Assembly (NCBI GenBank): GCA_020852755.1
Contig: JADZAF010000054.1
Coordinates: 1 to 50,050, forward strand
Direction of reading: 5' to 3'
Source of the DNA: Bryobacterales bacterium
GTDB lineage: Bacteria > Acidobacteriota > Terriglobia > Bryobacterales > Bryobacteraceae
DNA length: 50,050 bases
Shown here: positions 1-7,652 of the stretch, piece after piece
How the letters are laid out: the number at the start of each line of letters is the position of its first letter
Numbering within the stretch: position 1 is the first letter of the stretch
Program-made: the position numbers and the translations under genes
Notes under the pieces: generated by a model
Told to the model about the DNA's origin: nothing
Database searches by the model: none
Seen by the model: the letters and a program-made list of their open reading frames with translations, nothing else

Positions 1-55
1 GCGGCGTCAGGATGTTCCCCTATTTCACGAGCCCGGGTGGGGCCGCAGGCCCATG
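1..55. other. Window edge, no gene seen
   Basis: This short stretch lies beyond the stop codon of the first minus-strand gene. I followed a possible minus-strand ATG at 54-52, but it meets a stop after ten codons. No other reading frame, hairpin or promoter-like sequence stands out. Confidence 0.5.
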
Positions 56-2314
56 TCAGGCGTCCGCGACGGATTCGTCTGTCCCCAGGAGGATGCGATA
101 GCTGGCCCAGGCGCGGGCGGCGATCTGTTGCCAGCCGAAGCGCCGCTCGGCCGCGGCGCGGGCCTGGGCGCCGATGCACGCGCGCCGCTCCGGGTCTGCC
201 AGCAGGCCGCAAAGGGCGTCGGCGAAGGCTTCCGGATCGGCCCGCACCAGCAGATCGCGCCCGTCTTCGAGGTCCAGGCCCTGGCAGCCTACCGGCGTGC
301 TCACCACGGCCTTGCCGCAGGCCATGGCCTCCATCACCTTGATGTTGGTGCCGGCGGAAACGAGCAGGGGGACGGCCACCGCCGCGGCGCGCGCGTACAG
401 CGGCCGCAGGTCCTCGACGAAGGCGTGCAGCTGAATGCGGCTGTCCGGCTCGCCCTTCCAGTACTTCTCCGGGTCCGGCCCGGCCACCACGCGCAGGCGC
501 GCGCCTGGTGCGCGCAGCCAGACGCGCGGCATGATCTCGTCCCGCAGGCGCTCGAAACCCAGGACATTGGGCTTGTGCCGGAACGATCCGACGTAGAGGA
601 TTTCCCCGGCGCCGGCCTCCGGTTGGGGAGTGAAACGCCCGGTATCGACCCCGTTGGCTACCACGAAGGTGCGGCCGGGCGGGCTGCCCTGCTCCAGGGC
701 CTGCGTCCGGTCGGTCTCCGACATGGTCCAGACGCAGTCGTAGGAGCGCAGCCAGCGGCGCTCGAAGGCCAGCCAGCGCTCGAACTCCTCGCGCGCCCGG
801 CGCTTCCCTTCCTGGAGCGCGAACTGGCGGTACAGGGTGAAGGTAAGGTCGTGCTCCACCAGGATGGCGGGAACGCCGGGAGCCGCGTCGCGAAAATGGG
901 CCAGGTGCGTGAATTCGACCTGGAGGAGATCGACGGCTTTCTCGCGGCAGAGCCGGCCGATCAGGGCCTGCATCGACGAGGAAACGTGCCCGCGCACCTG
1001 CCGGGGCAGCGATTCGTCGCGCGAGGCCTTCTCATCCACGTCCACCACGTAGACTTCACGGAAGACCTCGTGCAGCCGGCGGTAGTCGGCCGTGTCGTCG
1101 CGTTCCCGAAAACAGGCCAGAATGAAATCCACGCGGTCCGAGAGCGCGCGGCAGAGACTGTAGATCCGGACCGCGCCGCCATGGGAGAGCGGATAGGGCA
1201 GGTAGGGGGAGACCACCAGCACCCGCGGCTTGCCTTCCCTGAACGGCAGCGCACAGGAAGGAGCGTGAGCGATGCTGCCGCGGACCAGGCCGGGCTCGCG
1301 CGGGCCGAGGCGGCGCAGGTCCGGAGCGGCCAGAACGCGGGTGACGAATTCCGCCTCCTCGTAGGGCCAGTCGGGGGCCTCCTCGAGCGGCCGGTTGCCG
1401 CCGACGCTGTAGGAGCGCCATCCGGCGGCGGCCGCTTTCCAGAACAGCAGCAGCCAGGCCGTGCCCGGCACGATGGTTTCCGGAATGCCCAGAGCGAGCA
1501 GCCTGGCGCGATCGACGAGAACGGCGTCGGAAACCGGCGCCAGCACCGGGCTGATCTCCTCCGGCTGCAGCGGGCGGAAAGGCGCCATGGCGAACAGGCC
1601 CGGCTTCCAGTCGCGAAAATCGCGCTGGCGGGAGACCGCGAAGGTGCGTGGATCGTCAACCCAGGGAAGCTGGTCCTCGGCGCCGCTCTCCAAGAACAGC
1701 ACCCAGCGCGCCCCGGATTCCCGCAGCACGCGCAGCAGCTCCGCCCGGTTCCACTGGCGATGGCCGTAGCGGAAGCGAACCACGCCCTGCCCGGCGGAAG
1801 GCGGCGTGCCGAGGTCCAGCGGCTCGCCGCCATGCCCTTTCCGAAAGGCAAAGCGCGAGAGGAAGGCGAACCGCTGGGCCAGCAGGGCGAAGAACCAGAA
1901 AGCCGCGCCGCGCCGGAGATCGCGAAAGCGGTTCCAGCCCGAGTGGAGCGCGTCGGCCGCCCGGCGCCGGACGTGCCGCAGGACGGGGAGCGGTTTGCCA
2001 TTGAAGAAGCCGCCGTGCTCGTTCATGACGAGGACGCGGAAGGGCGGGATCAGAAACGGCGCCAGCTTCAGCAGCCACCCGCCGCCGCTGCCGGTCCAGG
2101 TGACCACAACCAGGGCGGGGCGGTGGGGAAGGCCGGCCGTTCGGCGAGGCTCGATCACCTGCGCGCACAAGGCGGCCACCTCCGGTTCCACCGGCTGCCG
2201 GCAGTACAGCCAGACGGGCACATGCGGGATCTGGGCGTGCAGATAGCGGACCGCCCGCCCGGCAGACTCCGCCGAGACGGCGAATACCGCCGCTACCCGC
2301 GCGCCGCCGCTCAT
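56..2314 (-). CDS. Two-part glycosyltransferase with C-terminal GT4 domain
   Basis: Predicted 752-residue protein. The C-terminal half (about residues 363-750) looks like a GT4/GT-B glycosyltransferase: it begins with a strand and glycine loop (VLVVSPYLPYPLSHGG) and ends with the donor-binding pattern AGTNIKVMEAMACGKAVV followed by STPVG. The N-terminal half (1-360) is less clear; it has a region around 195-290 (WVLFLESGAEDQ) that resembles a weak GT2-like domain, but I cannot name it. The start is set by the overlap: ATG at 2314-2312 shares four bases (ATGA) with the stop of the MFS gene, and the longer upstream frame merely shadows that gene. No signal peptide is seen, so a cytoplasmic role in surface-polysaccharide or glycan synthesis is inferred. 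It is the last gene of a three-gene overlapping operon. Donor and acceptor cannot be told. Confidence 0.85.
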   Translation of the reverse strand: MSGGARVAAVFAVSAESAGRAVRYLHAQIPHVPVWLYCRQPVEPEVAALCAQVIEPRRTAGLPHRPALVVVTWTGSGGGWLLKLAPFLIPPFRVLVMNEHGGFFNGKPLPVLRHVRRRAADALHSGWNRFRDLRRGAAFWFFALLAQRFAFLSRFAFRKGHGGEPLDLGTPPSAGQGVVRFRYGHRQWNRAELLRVLRESGARWVLFLESGAEDQLPWVDDPRTFAVSRQRDFRDWKPGLFAMAPFRPLQPEEISPVLAPVSDAVLVDRARLLALGIPETIVPGTAWLLLFWKAAAAGWRSYSVGGNRPLEEAPDWPYEEAEFVTRVLAAPDLRRLGPREPGLVRGSIAHAPSCALPFREGKPRVLVVSPYLPYPLSHGGAVRIYSLCRALSDRVDFILACFRERDDTADYRRLHEVFREVYVVDVDEKASRDESLPRQVRGHVSSSMQALIGRLCREKAVDLLQVEFTHLAHFRDAAPGVPAILVEHDLTFTLYRQFALQEGKRRAREEFERWLAFERRWLRSYDCVWTMSETDRTQALEQGSPPGRTFVVANGVDTGRFTPQPEAGAGEILYVGSFRHKPNVLGFERLRDEIMPRVWLRAPGARLRVVAGPDPEKYWKGEPDSRIQLHAFVEDLRPLYARAAAVAVPLLVSAGTNIKVMEAMACGKAVVSTPVGCQGLDLEDGRDLLVRADPEAFADALCGLLADPERRACIGAQARAAAERRFGWQQIAARAWASYRILLGTDESVADA

Positions 2315-3498
2315 GCCCCGGTTCCTTTCCAGCGGAGGGCCAGCCAGGCCGCCGGGGGCGAGAGCGCGGCGGCCAGGATCACGGAGGTGTAGCCGAAACG
2401 GTCGATGGCGCCGCCGAACAGGGGCGATACCAGGGCCTGCATCAGGCCGTAGGAAGAGACCAGCACGGACACGGCGAAGGCCGCGTCCTTTCCGCCGAAC
2501 ACGTCCAGCGGCAGAGTGTAGAGGTTGACGCTGAAGCCGGACACCCAGAACAGGCTCAGGGAGATCCAGAGCGCGGCCCACCAGGGGGACACGGAGAGCG
2601 GCACCGCCAAGGTCACCAGCGAGGCCGCGGCGCACAGGCCGCAAGCGCGGCGGCGGGCGTTAGCCGCCTCCATGCCGCGCCGGATCCAGGCCATCGACAG
2701 CCATCCCCCGGCCAGGCCGCCCAGGGCGGCGAAGACGGGCGGGATCCAGGCGAACCAGGCGGCCTGCACCAGGGTCAGGCCGCCGGCATCCACCAGGTAC
2801 AGGGTGGTCCAGTTGGTCCACAGCGAGTAGAGCATCATGCTCAGGCCGTTGGCCAGGGCGAATCGCCACATGCGCCTGTCGCCAAGCAGGGCCAGGCGCA
2901 GGGGCGGGGAGGCGGCCTCATCCCGGGCCGGGGCGGCGCCGGAAACGCGCAGCCAGAGCGGGATCCACAGGAAGCCGAGAAGGCCGGTGACGATGAAGGC
3001 CCTGCGCCAGCCCCAGGTAACGGCCAGCCAGGTGGCCGCGGGGGGCGCCAGCACCAGGCCCAGGCTCACTCCGATCTGGTTGACGGCATTGCCCAGCGCC
3101 CGCTCCTCCGGGCGCAGATAGCGGTGAATGGCTTTGCCCGCCGCCGGAATGCCTCCCGCCTCGGCCGCGCCGAGCACTGCCCGGCAAACCGCCAGGCCGG
3201 CCAGGCCGCGCGTCAGGCCGGTAGCCAGCCCGGCCAGCGACCAGACGCCCACGGCGAGGCTTATGCCGCGGTTCAATCCCAGCCGGTCAATCATGAGGCC
3301 CAGGAACGGCGCGCTCAGCGCATAGGTCGCCGAAAAAGCGGTGACGATGAGGCCGTAATCCGCGTTGGAGAGGTGAAACTCGGATCGCAGGACCGGCGCC
3401 ACGGTAGCGAGCGACTGGCGGTCCAGGTAGTTGATGGCGGTGGAGAGGACGAAGATGCCGAGCACCACCCAGCGGCCCCGCCCGCTGCCGGCGCTCAC
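2311..3498 (-). CDS. MFS transporter
   Basis: Predicted 395-residue integral membrane protein of the major facilitator superfamily. The N-terminus carries the INYLDRQ motif typical of the ACS/anion:cation symporter and ExuT/GudP-like branch (first helix, about residues 10-30), followed by alternating hydrophobic helices and an AAEAGGIPAAGKAIHRY segment that is characteristic of the same branch. About 11-12 hydrophobic segments can be read. The start is a GTG at 3498 that overlaps the stop of the preceding gene as GTGA; the much longer open frame upstream is a shadow of that gene. It overlaps the glycosyltransferase downstream by four bases, so the three proteins are likely made together. Substrate is probably an organic or sugar acid, by family only. 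Confidence 0.85.
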   Translation of the reverse strand: MSAGSGRGRWVVLGIFVLSTAINYLDRQSLATVAPVLRSEFHLSNADYGLIVTAFSATYALSAPFLGLMIDRLGLNRGISLAVGVWSLAGLATGLTRGLAGLAVCRAVLGAAEAGGIPAAGKAIHRYLRPEERALGNAVNQIGVSLGLVLAPPAATWLAVTWGWRRAFIVTGLLGFLWIPLWLRVSGAAPARDEAASPPLRLALLGDRRMWRFALANGLSMMLYSLWTNWTTLYLVDAGGLTLVQAAWFAWIPPVFAALGGLAGGWLSMAWIRRGMEAANARRRACGLCAAASLVTLAVPLSVSPWWAALWISLSLFWVSGFSVNLYTLPLDVFGGKDAAFAVSVLVSSYGLMQALVSPLFGGAIDRFGYTSVILAAALSPPAAWLALRWKGTGA

Positions 3499-4964
3499 AG
3501 GAACTCGATGGTGGCCACTTCGCCTGCCGTGGCCGTTTTGGAATCGGGCTTGGGATGGTACTCGACGCGCACGCGCCGGCCTTTCTGCGGCCCGCAGCCC
3601 AGGGTCTGAACACCGCCGCCGATGAGGGCCACCTGGCCGGGATCGCGGATCAGCAGCCGCAGGGTTTTGCCGCCTTCGACTTCCAGCACCAGTCGCGCCT
3701 GTTTGCCGATGCAGTCGATCTGCCTGAGAGTGCCGGTCGCTTTGCCCTGGGCCCGCGGCCCTTCCCACCAGGGCTCGACCTTCTCGCCGGGGGCGGCCGG
3801 CCTGGAGCCCGCATTGGCGCGGGCCTCCAGGGCGCGCACTTCGGCCAAAGCCTGTTCCTTGAGGCGCTTCAGTTCGCGCTCCCGCTCCTCGGCCGCGCGC
3901 CGCTTCTCGGCCTCCTCGAAGTCCAGGCGCTGCTGTTCGATGGAAGCCCGCGCCTGGCGGATGCGGGCGCGGTCCGCATCGTCCACGGCGGCCTGCTCGG
4001 CGGCGCGCCAGGCCTTGGCGGCTTCGGAGAAGTTCTTCTGATTGAGCCATTCCTCCGCCAGGGCCTGCCAGTAGACCGCCCGGCGGCGGCCTATCTCCGT
4101 AGCTGCCTGGAGTTCCTTGATGCGCAGGCCGGGATCGTCGGTCTTGCGCGCGGCAGCCAGATGCTCCTCGGCCTTGCCGTAGATGAGTTTCTCGGCCTGT
4201 TTTGCGCCGTTTCCCTTCAGACCGGCCAGGGCCTGCTGCACGACGGCGTCCTCGACCGGCCGCTTTTCGAAGTCCCGGGGCGACAGGGGGCGGCCGGAAA
4301 CCTCCGCGGTAGTGAAGCTGCCCGCCTGAAAATAAGCCTGGGCCTGTTTGGCGATTTCGGCCGGCGGCTTCGCGAAGGCGTTGCGGTACGCGGCCTCCTG
4401 GTCGATGCCGCGCCGCAGGTTGGCCAGCAGCACCCGCACCTTGCCGTAGTATTCGGGGTCCACTGCCAGCATGTGCATGAGGGCCCACTCGCGAGTGCGG
4501 GCTTCGGAAGGCACCGGCCTGCCCAGCGTGATGTGCGTGCCATCCACTTCCAGCGTGGAGAACAATTCCACCAGGCCGCGTTCCAGGGGAGCGGGCAGGC
4601 GCTCGCTGTTGGTTTCCAGGTACAGCACGGCGAGGTCGCGCAGCAACTCCCGGGGGATGGCTTTGTTCTTCTCCAGCACGATCGAGAAACGGTCCGGCCC
4701 GGCGATGAGCCCGGGCGCGGCGGGAGGCGTCCGGTCGAACAGCAGGATGCGGATGGGCGGCTCGGTGCGCAATTCGTCGATGCCCAGCATGCGGCCCAGG
4801 GCGTGCCGGAACTGCTCGAACACCACCAGGGCCGTGCGGCCCTCGCGCTCGCCCGCATTGGTGAGCAGATCGAAAGCCGGAGACTGGAAACGGCTCCAGT
4901 CGTCCGCCAGGCACACGGAGCAGGCGGAGCACACAATCGCTGCAAAACCGGCGCGCCAGCCCAT
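3495..4964 (-). CDS. Secreted tetratricopeptide-like protein of unknown function
   Basis: Predicted 489-residue protein starting at ATG 4964 (a TTG three bases upstream is less likely). It begins with a signal peptide ending near CSVCLADDW. Residues about 25-220 resemble the DUF1570-like, peptidase-shaped modules of acidobacterial TPR proteins (segments such as RFQSPAFDLLTNAGE and LERGLVELFS), but I see no HExxH. The middle is helical, with TPR-like spacing and a charged coiled-coil around residues 325-380 rich in E, R and K. The C-terminal 90 residues form a small beta domain (GTLRQIDCIGKQARLVLEV) resembling domains found at the end of other acidobacterial TPR proteins. First gene of the operon with the MFS permease and glycosyltransferase. 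A CATAAT box lies eight bases before the ATG. Confidence 0.75.
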   Translation of the reverse strand: MGWRAGFAAIVCSACSVCLADDWSRFQSPAFDLLTNAGEREGRTALVVFEQFRHALGRMLGIDELRTEPPIRILLFDRTPPAAPGLIAGPDRFSIVLEKNKAIPRELLRDLAVLYLETNSERLPAPLERGLVELFSTLEVDGTHITLGRPVPSEARTREWALMHMLAVDPEYYGKVRVLLANLRRGIDQEAAYRNAFAKPPAEIAKQAQAYFQAGSFTTAEVSGRPLSPRDFEKRPVEDAVVQQALAGLKGNGAKQAEKLIYGKAEEHLAAARKTDDPGLRIKELQAATEIGRRRAVYWQALAEEWLNQKNFSEAAKAWRAAEQAAVDDADRARIRQARASIEQQRLDFEEAEKRRAAEERERELKRLKEQALAEVRALEARANAGSRPAAPGEKVEPWWEGPRAQGKATGTLRQIDCIGKQARLVLEVEGGKTLRLLIRDPGQVALIGGGVQTLGCGPQKGRRVRVEYHPKPDSKTATAGEVATIEFL

Positions 4965-4970
4965 CAACCG

Positions 4971-5013
4971 CTATTATGGTACACTTCTCCGGGTCCTCCG
5001 CCGGAGGTCGGCA
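4971..5013. promoter_or_regulatory. Divergent promoter region between TPR protein and binding-protein gene
   Basis: The two divergent genes are separated by only 49 bases. The same AT-rich core reads CATAAT on the minus strand (plus-strand 4973-4978) and TATTAT on the plus strand (4972-4977), so one element may provide the -10 box in both directions. The minus-strand gene would then have almost no leader, while the plus-strand gene has a leader of about 30 bases with a GGAGG ribosome-binding site at 5003-5007. No -35 match is obvious. Confidence 0.35.
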
Positions 5014-6261
5014 ATGAACTGTCCGCAATGGCTCACCCGGCTCTATCAATCCTGGCCGGTGCAAACCCTGCTGGTGGGTCCGCTGCGATTCACGGTCTCC
5101 CGGGTGATGGTGACCCTGTTCAGCATCATCGTGCTGGCCCGGATTGCCACCTGGGTCGTGGGACCACCCAGCTACCGGGTCTACATCATCGGAGATTTCA
5201 CCAACACGCCCAAGCACGGCTCGGTGCGGAAAGGATTCAACCCGGACAAATCGTTCAGCCAGACCATTGACGGCTGCAGCGTCACCGTCGCGGCCAAGGA
5301 CGACAAGGGCAGCGAGAAACTGGCGCTGGAGATTGCCCAGGACCTGGTCGCGCGCAGCGACACGCTGCTGGTCGTTGGCCACATGCGAAGCACCATGACC
5401 CGCGCGGCGCTGCCCGAGTACCTGAGGAGGGAGCCGCCCATTCCGGTGATCCTGACCCTGGAGACGAACCCGGACCTGGCGCCCGCTCCAGACCCGCGCG
5501 AGCTGGACTACCCGGTGGTGCGGCTCTCGGCGACCGACACCGCGCAGGCGCGCCAGGCGGCCGCCTTCGCCCTGGGCAGGGGAGCGAAGACCTTCTGGAT
5601 CATCCAGGACCCTTTCAATCCTGTCTATTCGAAGTTCCTGGCGGACGAATTCAAACAGGTGATCCATCGCAGCCAGGCGAAGGTTCTGTTGTGGACCCTG
5701 ACCGAGCCGCCCAGGGAGATTGTGGGCGCGTTGAACGTGGATTGCCTGTTCTTCGCGGGGTATTGGAGCAACGGCCTGATCGCGGTCAGGCAGGCGCGCA
5801 AGTTCCCCGGCCAGGCGCCCCGCCTGTTCCTGTTAAGCGAGGCGTCCGTGGAGCCGGACCTGCTGACGGCGGGCGGCGGCGACGTGGAAGGTGTTCACCT
5901 GATGCACCAGCTCGAGGCCACCCAGTTTCAACCAGGCGTGAGCCCCTACGAGTTGTTCGGCCGGGACGCGCGCCTGATGGCGGAGTGGCTGGTGGAGCAG
6001 ACTTCCTCCCGTTTCGAGTGGCGCCGCAAGAAAGTACACTGGTTGGATTACTGGATGAAGAAGACGCTGTCTCTGCACCGCGTCGCCGACGCCCGTGAGG
6101 TGCTCAACGAGGTTGTCCGCGGCCTTCCGAGGATGAGGCGGGAGGAGCAGGGCACCGAGGAGTTCACCTACCGCGCGGAAACGGGGCTTTCCGGCAGCAA
6201 TCGCGGCTTCCACGTCATGCAGGTGCAGCAGGGGCAGTTCAAGGACGTCCCTCATCCGTGA
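5014..6261 (+). CDS. Membrane-anchored periplasmic-binding-fold protein
   Basis: Predicted 415-residue protein. A single N-terminal hydrophobic helix (about residues 27-50, VMVTLFSIIVLARIATWVVG) would anchor it in the inner membrane. The rest resembles type 1 periplasmic-binding proteins of the branched-chain amino acid class (Peripla_BP_6): a core reading DTLLVVGHMRSTMT, then IPVILTLETNP, then LGRGAKTFWIIQDP and LNVDCLFFAGYWSNG, matching the alternating strand/helix layout. Start chosen at ATG 5014 because GGAGG lies six bases upstream; the longer open frame runs antisense through the divergent gene. No transport permease or ATPase is adjacent, so a sensory or scaffold role is as likely as uptake. 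The C-terminal 70 residues (after about 345) fall outside the family core. Confidence 0.7.
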   Translation: MNCPQWLTRLYQSWPVQTLLVGPLRFTVSRVMVTLFSIIVLARIATWVVGPPSYRVYIIGDFTNTPKHGSVRKGFNPDKSFSQTIDGCSVTVAAKDDKGSEKLALEIAQDLVARSDTLLVVGHMRSTMTRAALPEYLRREPPIPVILTLETNPDLAPAPDPRELDYPVVRLSATDTAQARQAAAFALGRGAKTFWIIQDPFNPVYSKFLADEFKQVIHRSQAKVLLWTLTEPPREIVGALNVDCLFFAGYWSNGLIAVRQARKFPGQAPRLFLLSEASVEPDLLTAGGGDVEGVHLMHQLEATQFQPGVSPYELFGRDARLMAEWLVEQTSSRFEWRRKKVHWLDYWMKKTLSLHRVADAREVLNEVVRGLPRMRREEQGTEEFTYRAETGLSGSNRGFHVMQVQQGQFKDVPHP

Positions 6262-6327
6262 CGGAGCGGCGCAAGTTGTCCGGCCGGAACGCGGGGCAGG
6301 CATGATTTTCGAAGGAGGCGGATAGCG

Positions 6328-7572
6328 ATGAAGATCACACGCCTGAGCAGCGCGGTGCTGGAGTCGAATTTCGACTGGACGCTGGTGAAGGTGGAGACCG
6401 ACGCGGGCCTGGCGGGCTATGGAGAAGCGTTCGTGGGTCCGGGCCTGCCGGCGGTGATCCGCGAATTCGGCGGCATCCTGGAGGGGGAGGATCCCACCAA
6501 CATCGACCGGAACCTGCGGCGGATGCGCGGCACTTCCGTGCACGCTTCCCCCGGATTGACGCTGCATGCCATCGCCGGCATCGAGTGCGCCCTGCTGGAC
6601 GTGACCGGCAAGCGCTTCGGGCTGCCCGTCTGGCAGTTGTTGGGAGGCAAGTACCGGGAGGCGGTCCCCATTTACGCCGACTGCCACGCGGGCGATGCGC
6701 TGGAAAGTATCGGGCCGCTGCTGGTGCCGCGCACACCGCGGTGGATGCGGCGGGAGGACGAGCCGCAACGCGAGGCCACGGTAAGCCTCAAGCACCATGG
6801 CTGGGACGCTTCGGGCGGCGATCACTTGAGCCCGGAGGCCTACGGCCGGCGGGCTCGGGAGATGGTGGGACGCGGGTTCCGCATCCTGAAGTTCGACGTG
6901 GACGTGCCCACGCCCTTCGAGACCGACGAGTACAACCGCCACCTGAGCCATGCGGAGATCGAGCACATGGCCTCGCTGGTCGCCGCCACGCGCGAAGCGG
7001 TGGGCGGGGAGATCGGGCTGGCCATCGACTGCCACTGGAACTACAGCGTGCAGGCGGCCATCGACATGGGCCGCGCCATCGACCGCTACAAGCTGATGTG
7101 GTTCGAAGACCCCGTGCCGCCCGAGAACATCCGGGCCATCGGCGTGGTGCAGCGCAACATGCGGACCCCGGTAGCCACTGGAGAGAACCATTACTACCGC
7201 ATCGACTTCGAGCGGCTGATCCTGGAAGCGGGCCTGCGGGTGCTGGCTCCGGACGTGCAAAAGATGGGGCTGTGGGAAGGACGCAAGCTGGCCGACCTGG
7301 CCGACATGCATTACGTGAATCTCACCTGGCACAACATCAGCGGGCCGATCGGCACCCTGGCGGGCGTGCATCTGTGCGCCGCAACGCCCAACGTCATCGC
7401 GCTGGAATGGCACGCCGCGAGCGTGCCGTTTTTCGACCGGCTGGTGAAGAATAGCCAGGGGCCGATGATCCGGAACGGGAAGATCGCGGTGCCTGACGCC
7501 CCGGGCCTGGGCGTGGAACTGGACGAGGACGCCGCCTATCCGTACCGCAAGCCCGGGGAAGAGTTCTTCTGA
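6328..7572 (+). CDS. Enolase-superfamily sugar-acid dehydratase (mandelate racemase/muconate lactonizing family)
   Basis: Predicted 414-residue cytoplasmic enzyme. The N-terminal capping domain (1-130) is followed by a TIM-barrel with the three metal-binding acids: Asp in AIDCHWNY, Glu in WFEDPVPPEN and Glu in ATGENHYY, plus a barrel histidine in TWHNISGPIG. The WHNISGP pattern and the histidine two residues after the first metal Asp place it near the galactonate/mannonate dehydratase groups rather than racemases. The expected reaction is Mg2+-assisted dehydration of an acid sugar; the exact substrate cannot be told. The start is ATG 6328, preceded by AAGGAGG. It stands alone, converging on the acyl-CoA synthetase gene. 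Some family members of this shape are annotated as L-rhamnonate or galactonate dehydratase without proof. Confidence 0.85.
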   Translation: MKITRLSSAVLESNFDWTLVKVETDAGLAGYGEAFVGPGLPAVIREFGGILEGEDPTNIDRNLRRMRGTSVHASPGLTLHAIAGIECALLDVTGKRFGLPVWQLLGGKYREAVPIYADCHAGDALESIGPLLVPRTPRWMRREDEPQREATVSLKHHGWDASGGDHLSPEAYGRRAREMVGRGFRILKFDVDVPTPFETDEYNRHLSHAEIEHMASLVAATREAVGGEIGLAIDCHWNYSVQAAIDMGRAIDRYKLMWFEDPVPPENIRAIGVVQRNMRTPVATGENHYYRIDFERLILEAGLRVLAPDVQKMGLWEGRKLADLADMHYVNLTWHNISGPIGTLAGVHLCAATPNVIALEWHAASVPFFDRLVKNSQGPMIRNGKIAVPDAPGLGVELDEDAAYPYRKPGEEFF

Positions 7573-7652
7573 CGAGTTTCCCTGACCGGCTGCTCAACCC
7601 CACGAACTCCCGTAACTCATTGTGCGGGCTGGTTTAGGGGTTTTGGAGCCTG
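7573..7652. terminator. Possible bidirectional terminator between convergent genes
   Basis: The gap between two convergent genes holds AACCCC (7596-7601) and CCCG (7609-7612), which can pair with CGGG (7625-7628) and GGGGTT (7637-7642), the latter followed by further T residues. The arms are interrupted and the loop is large, so it is a weak candidate. Confidence 0.2.
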
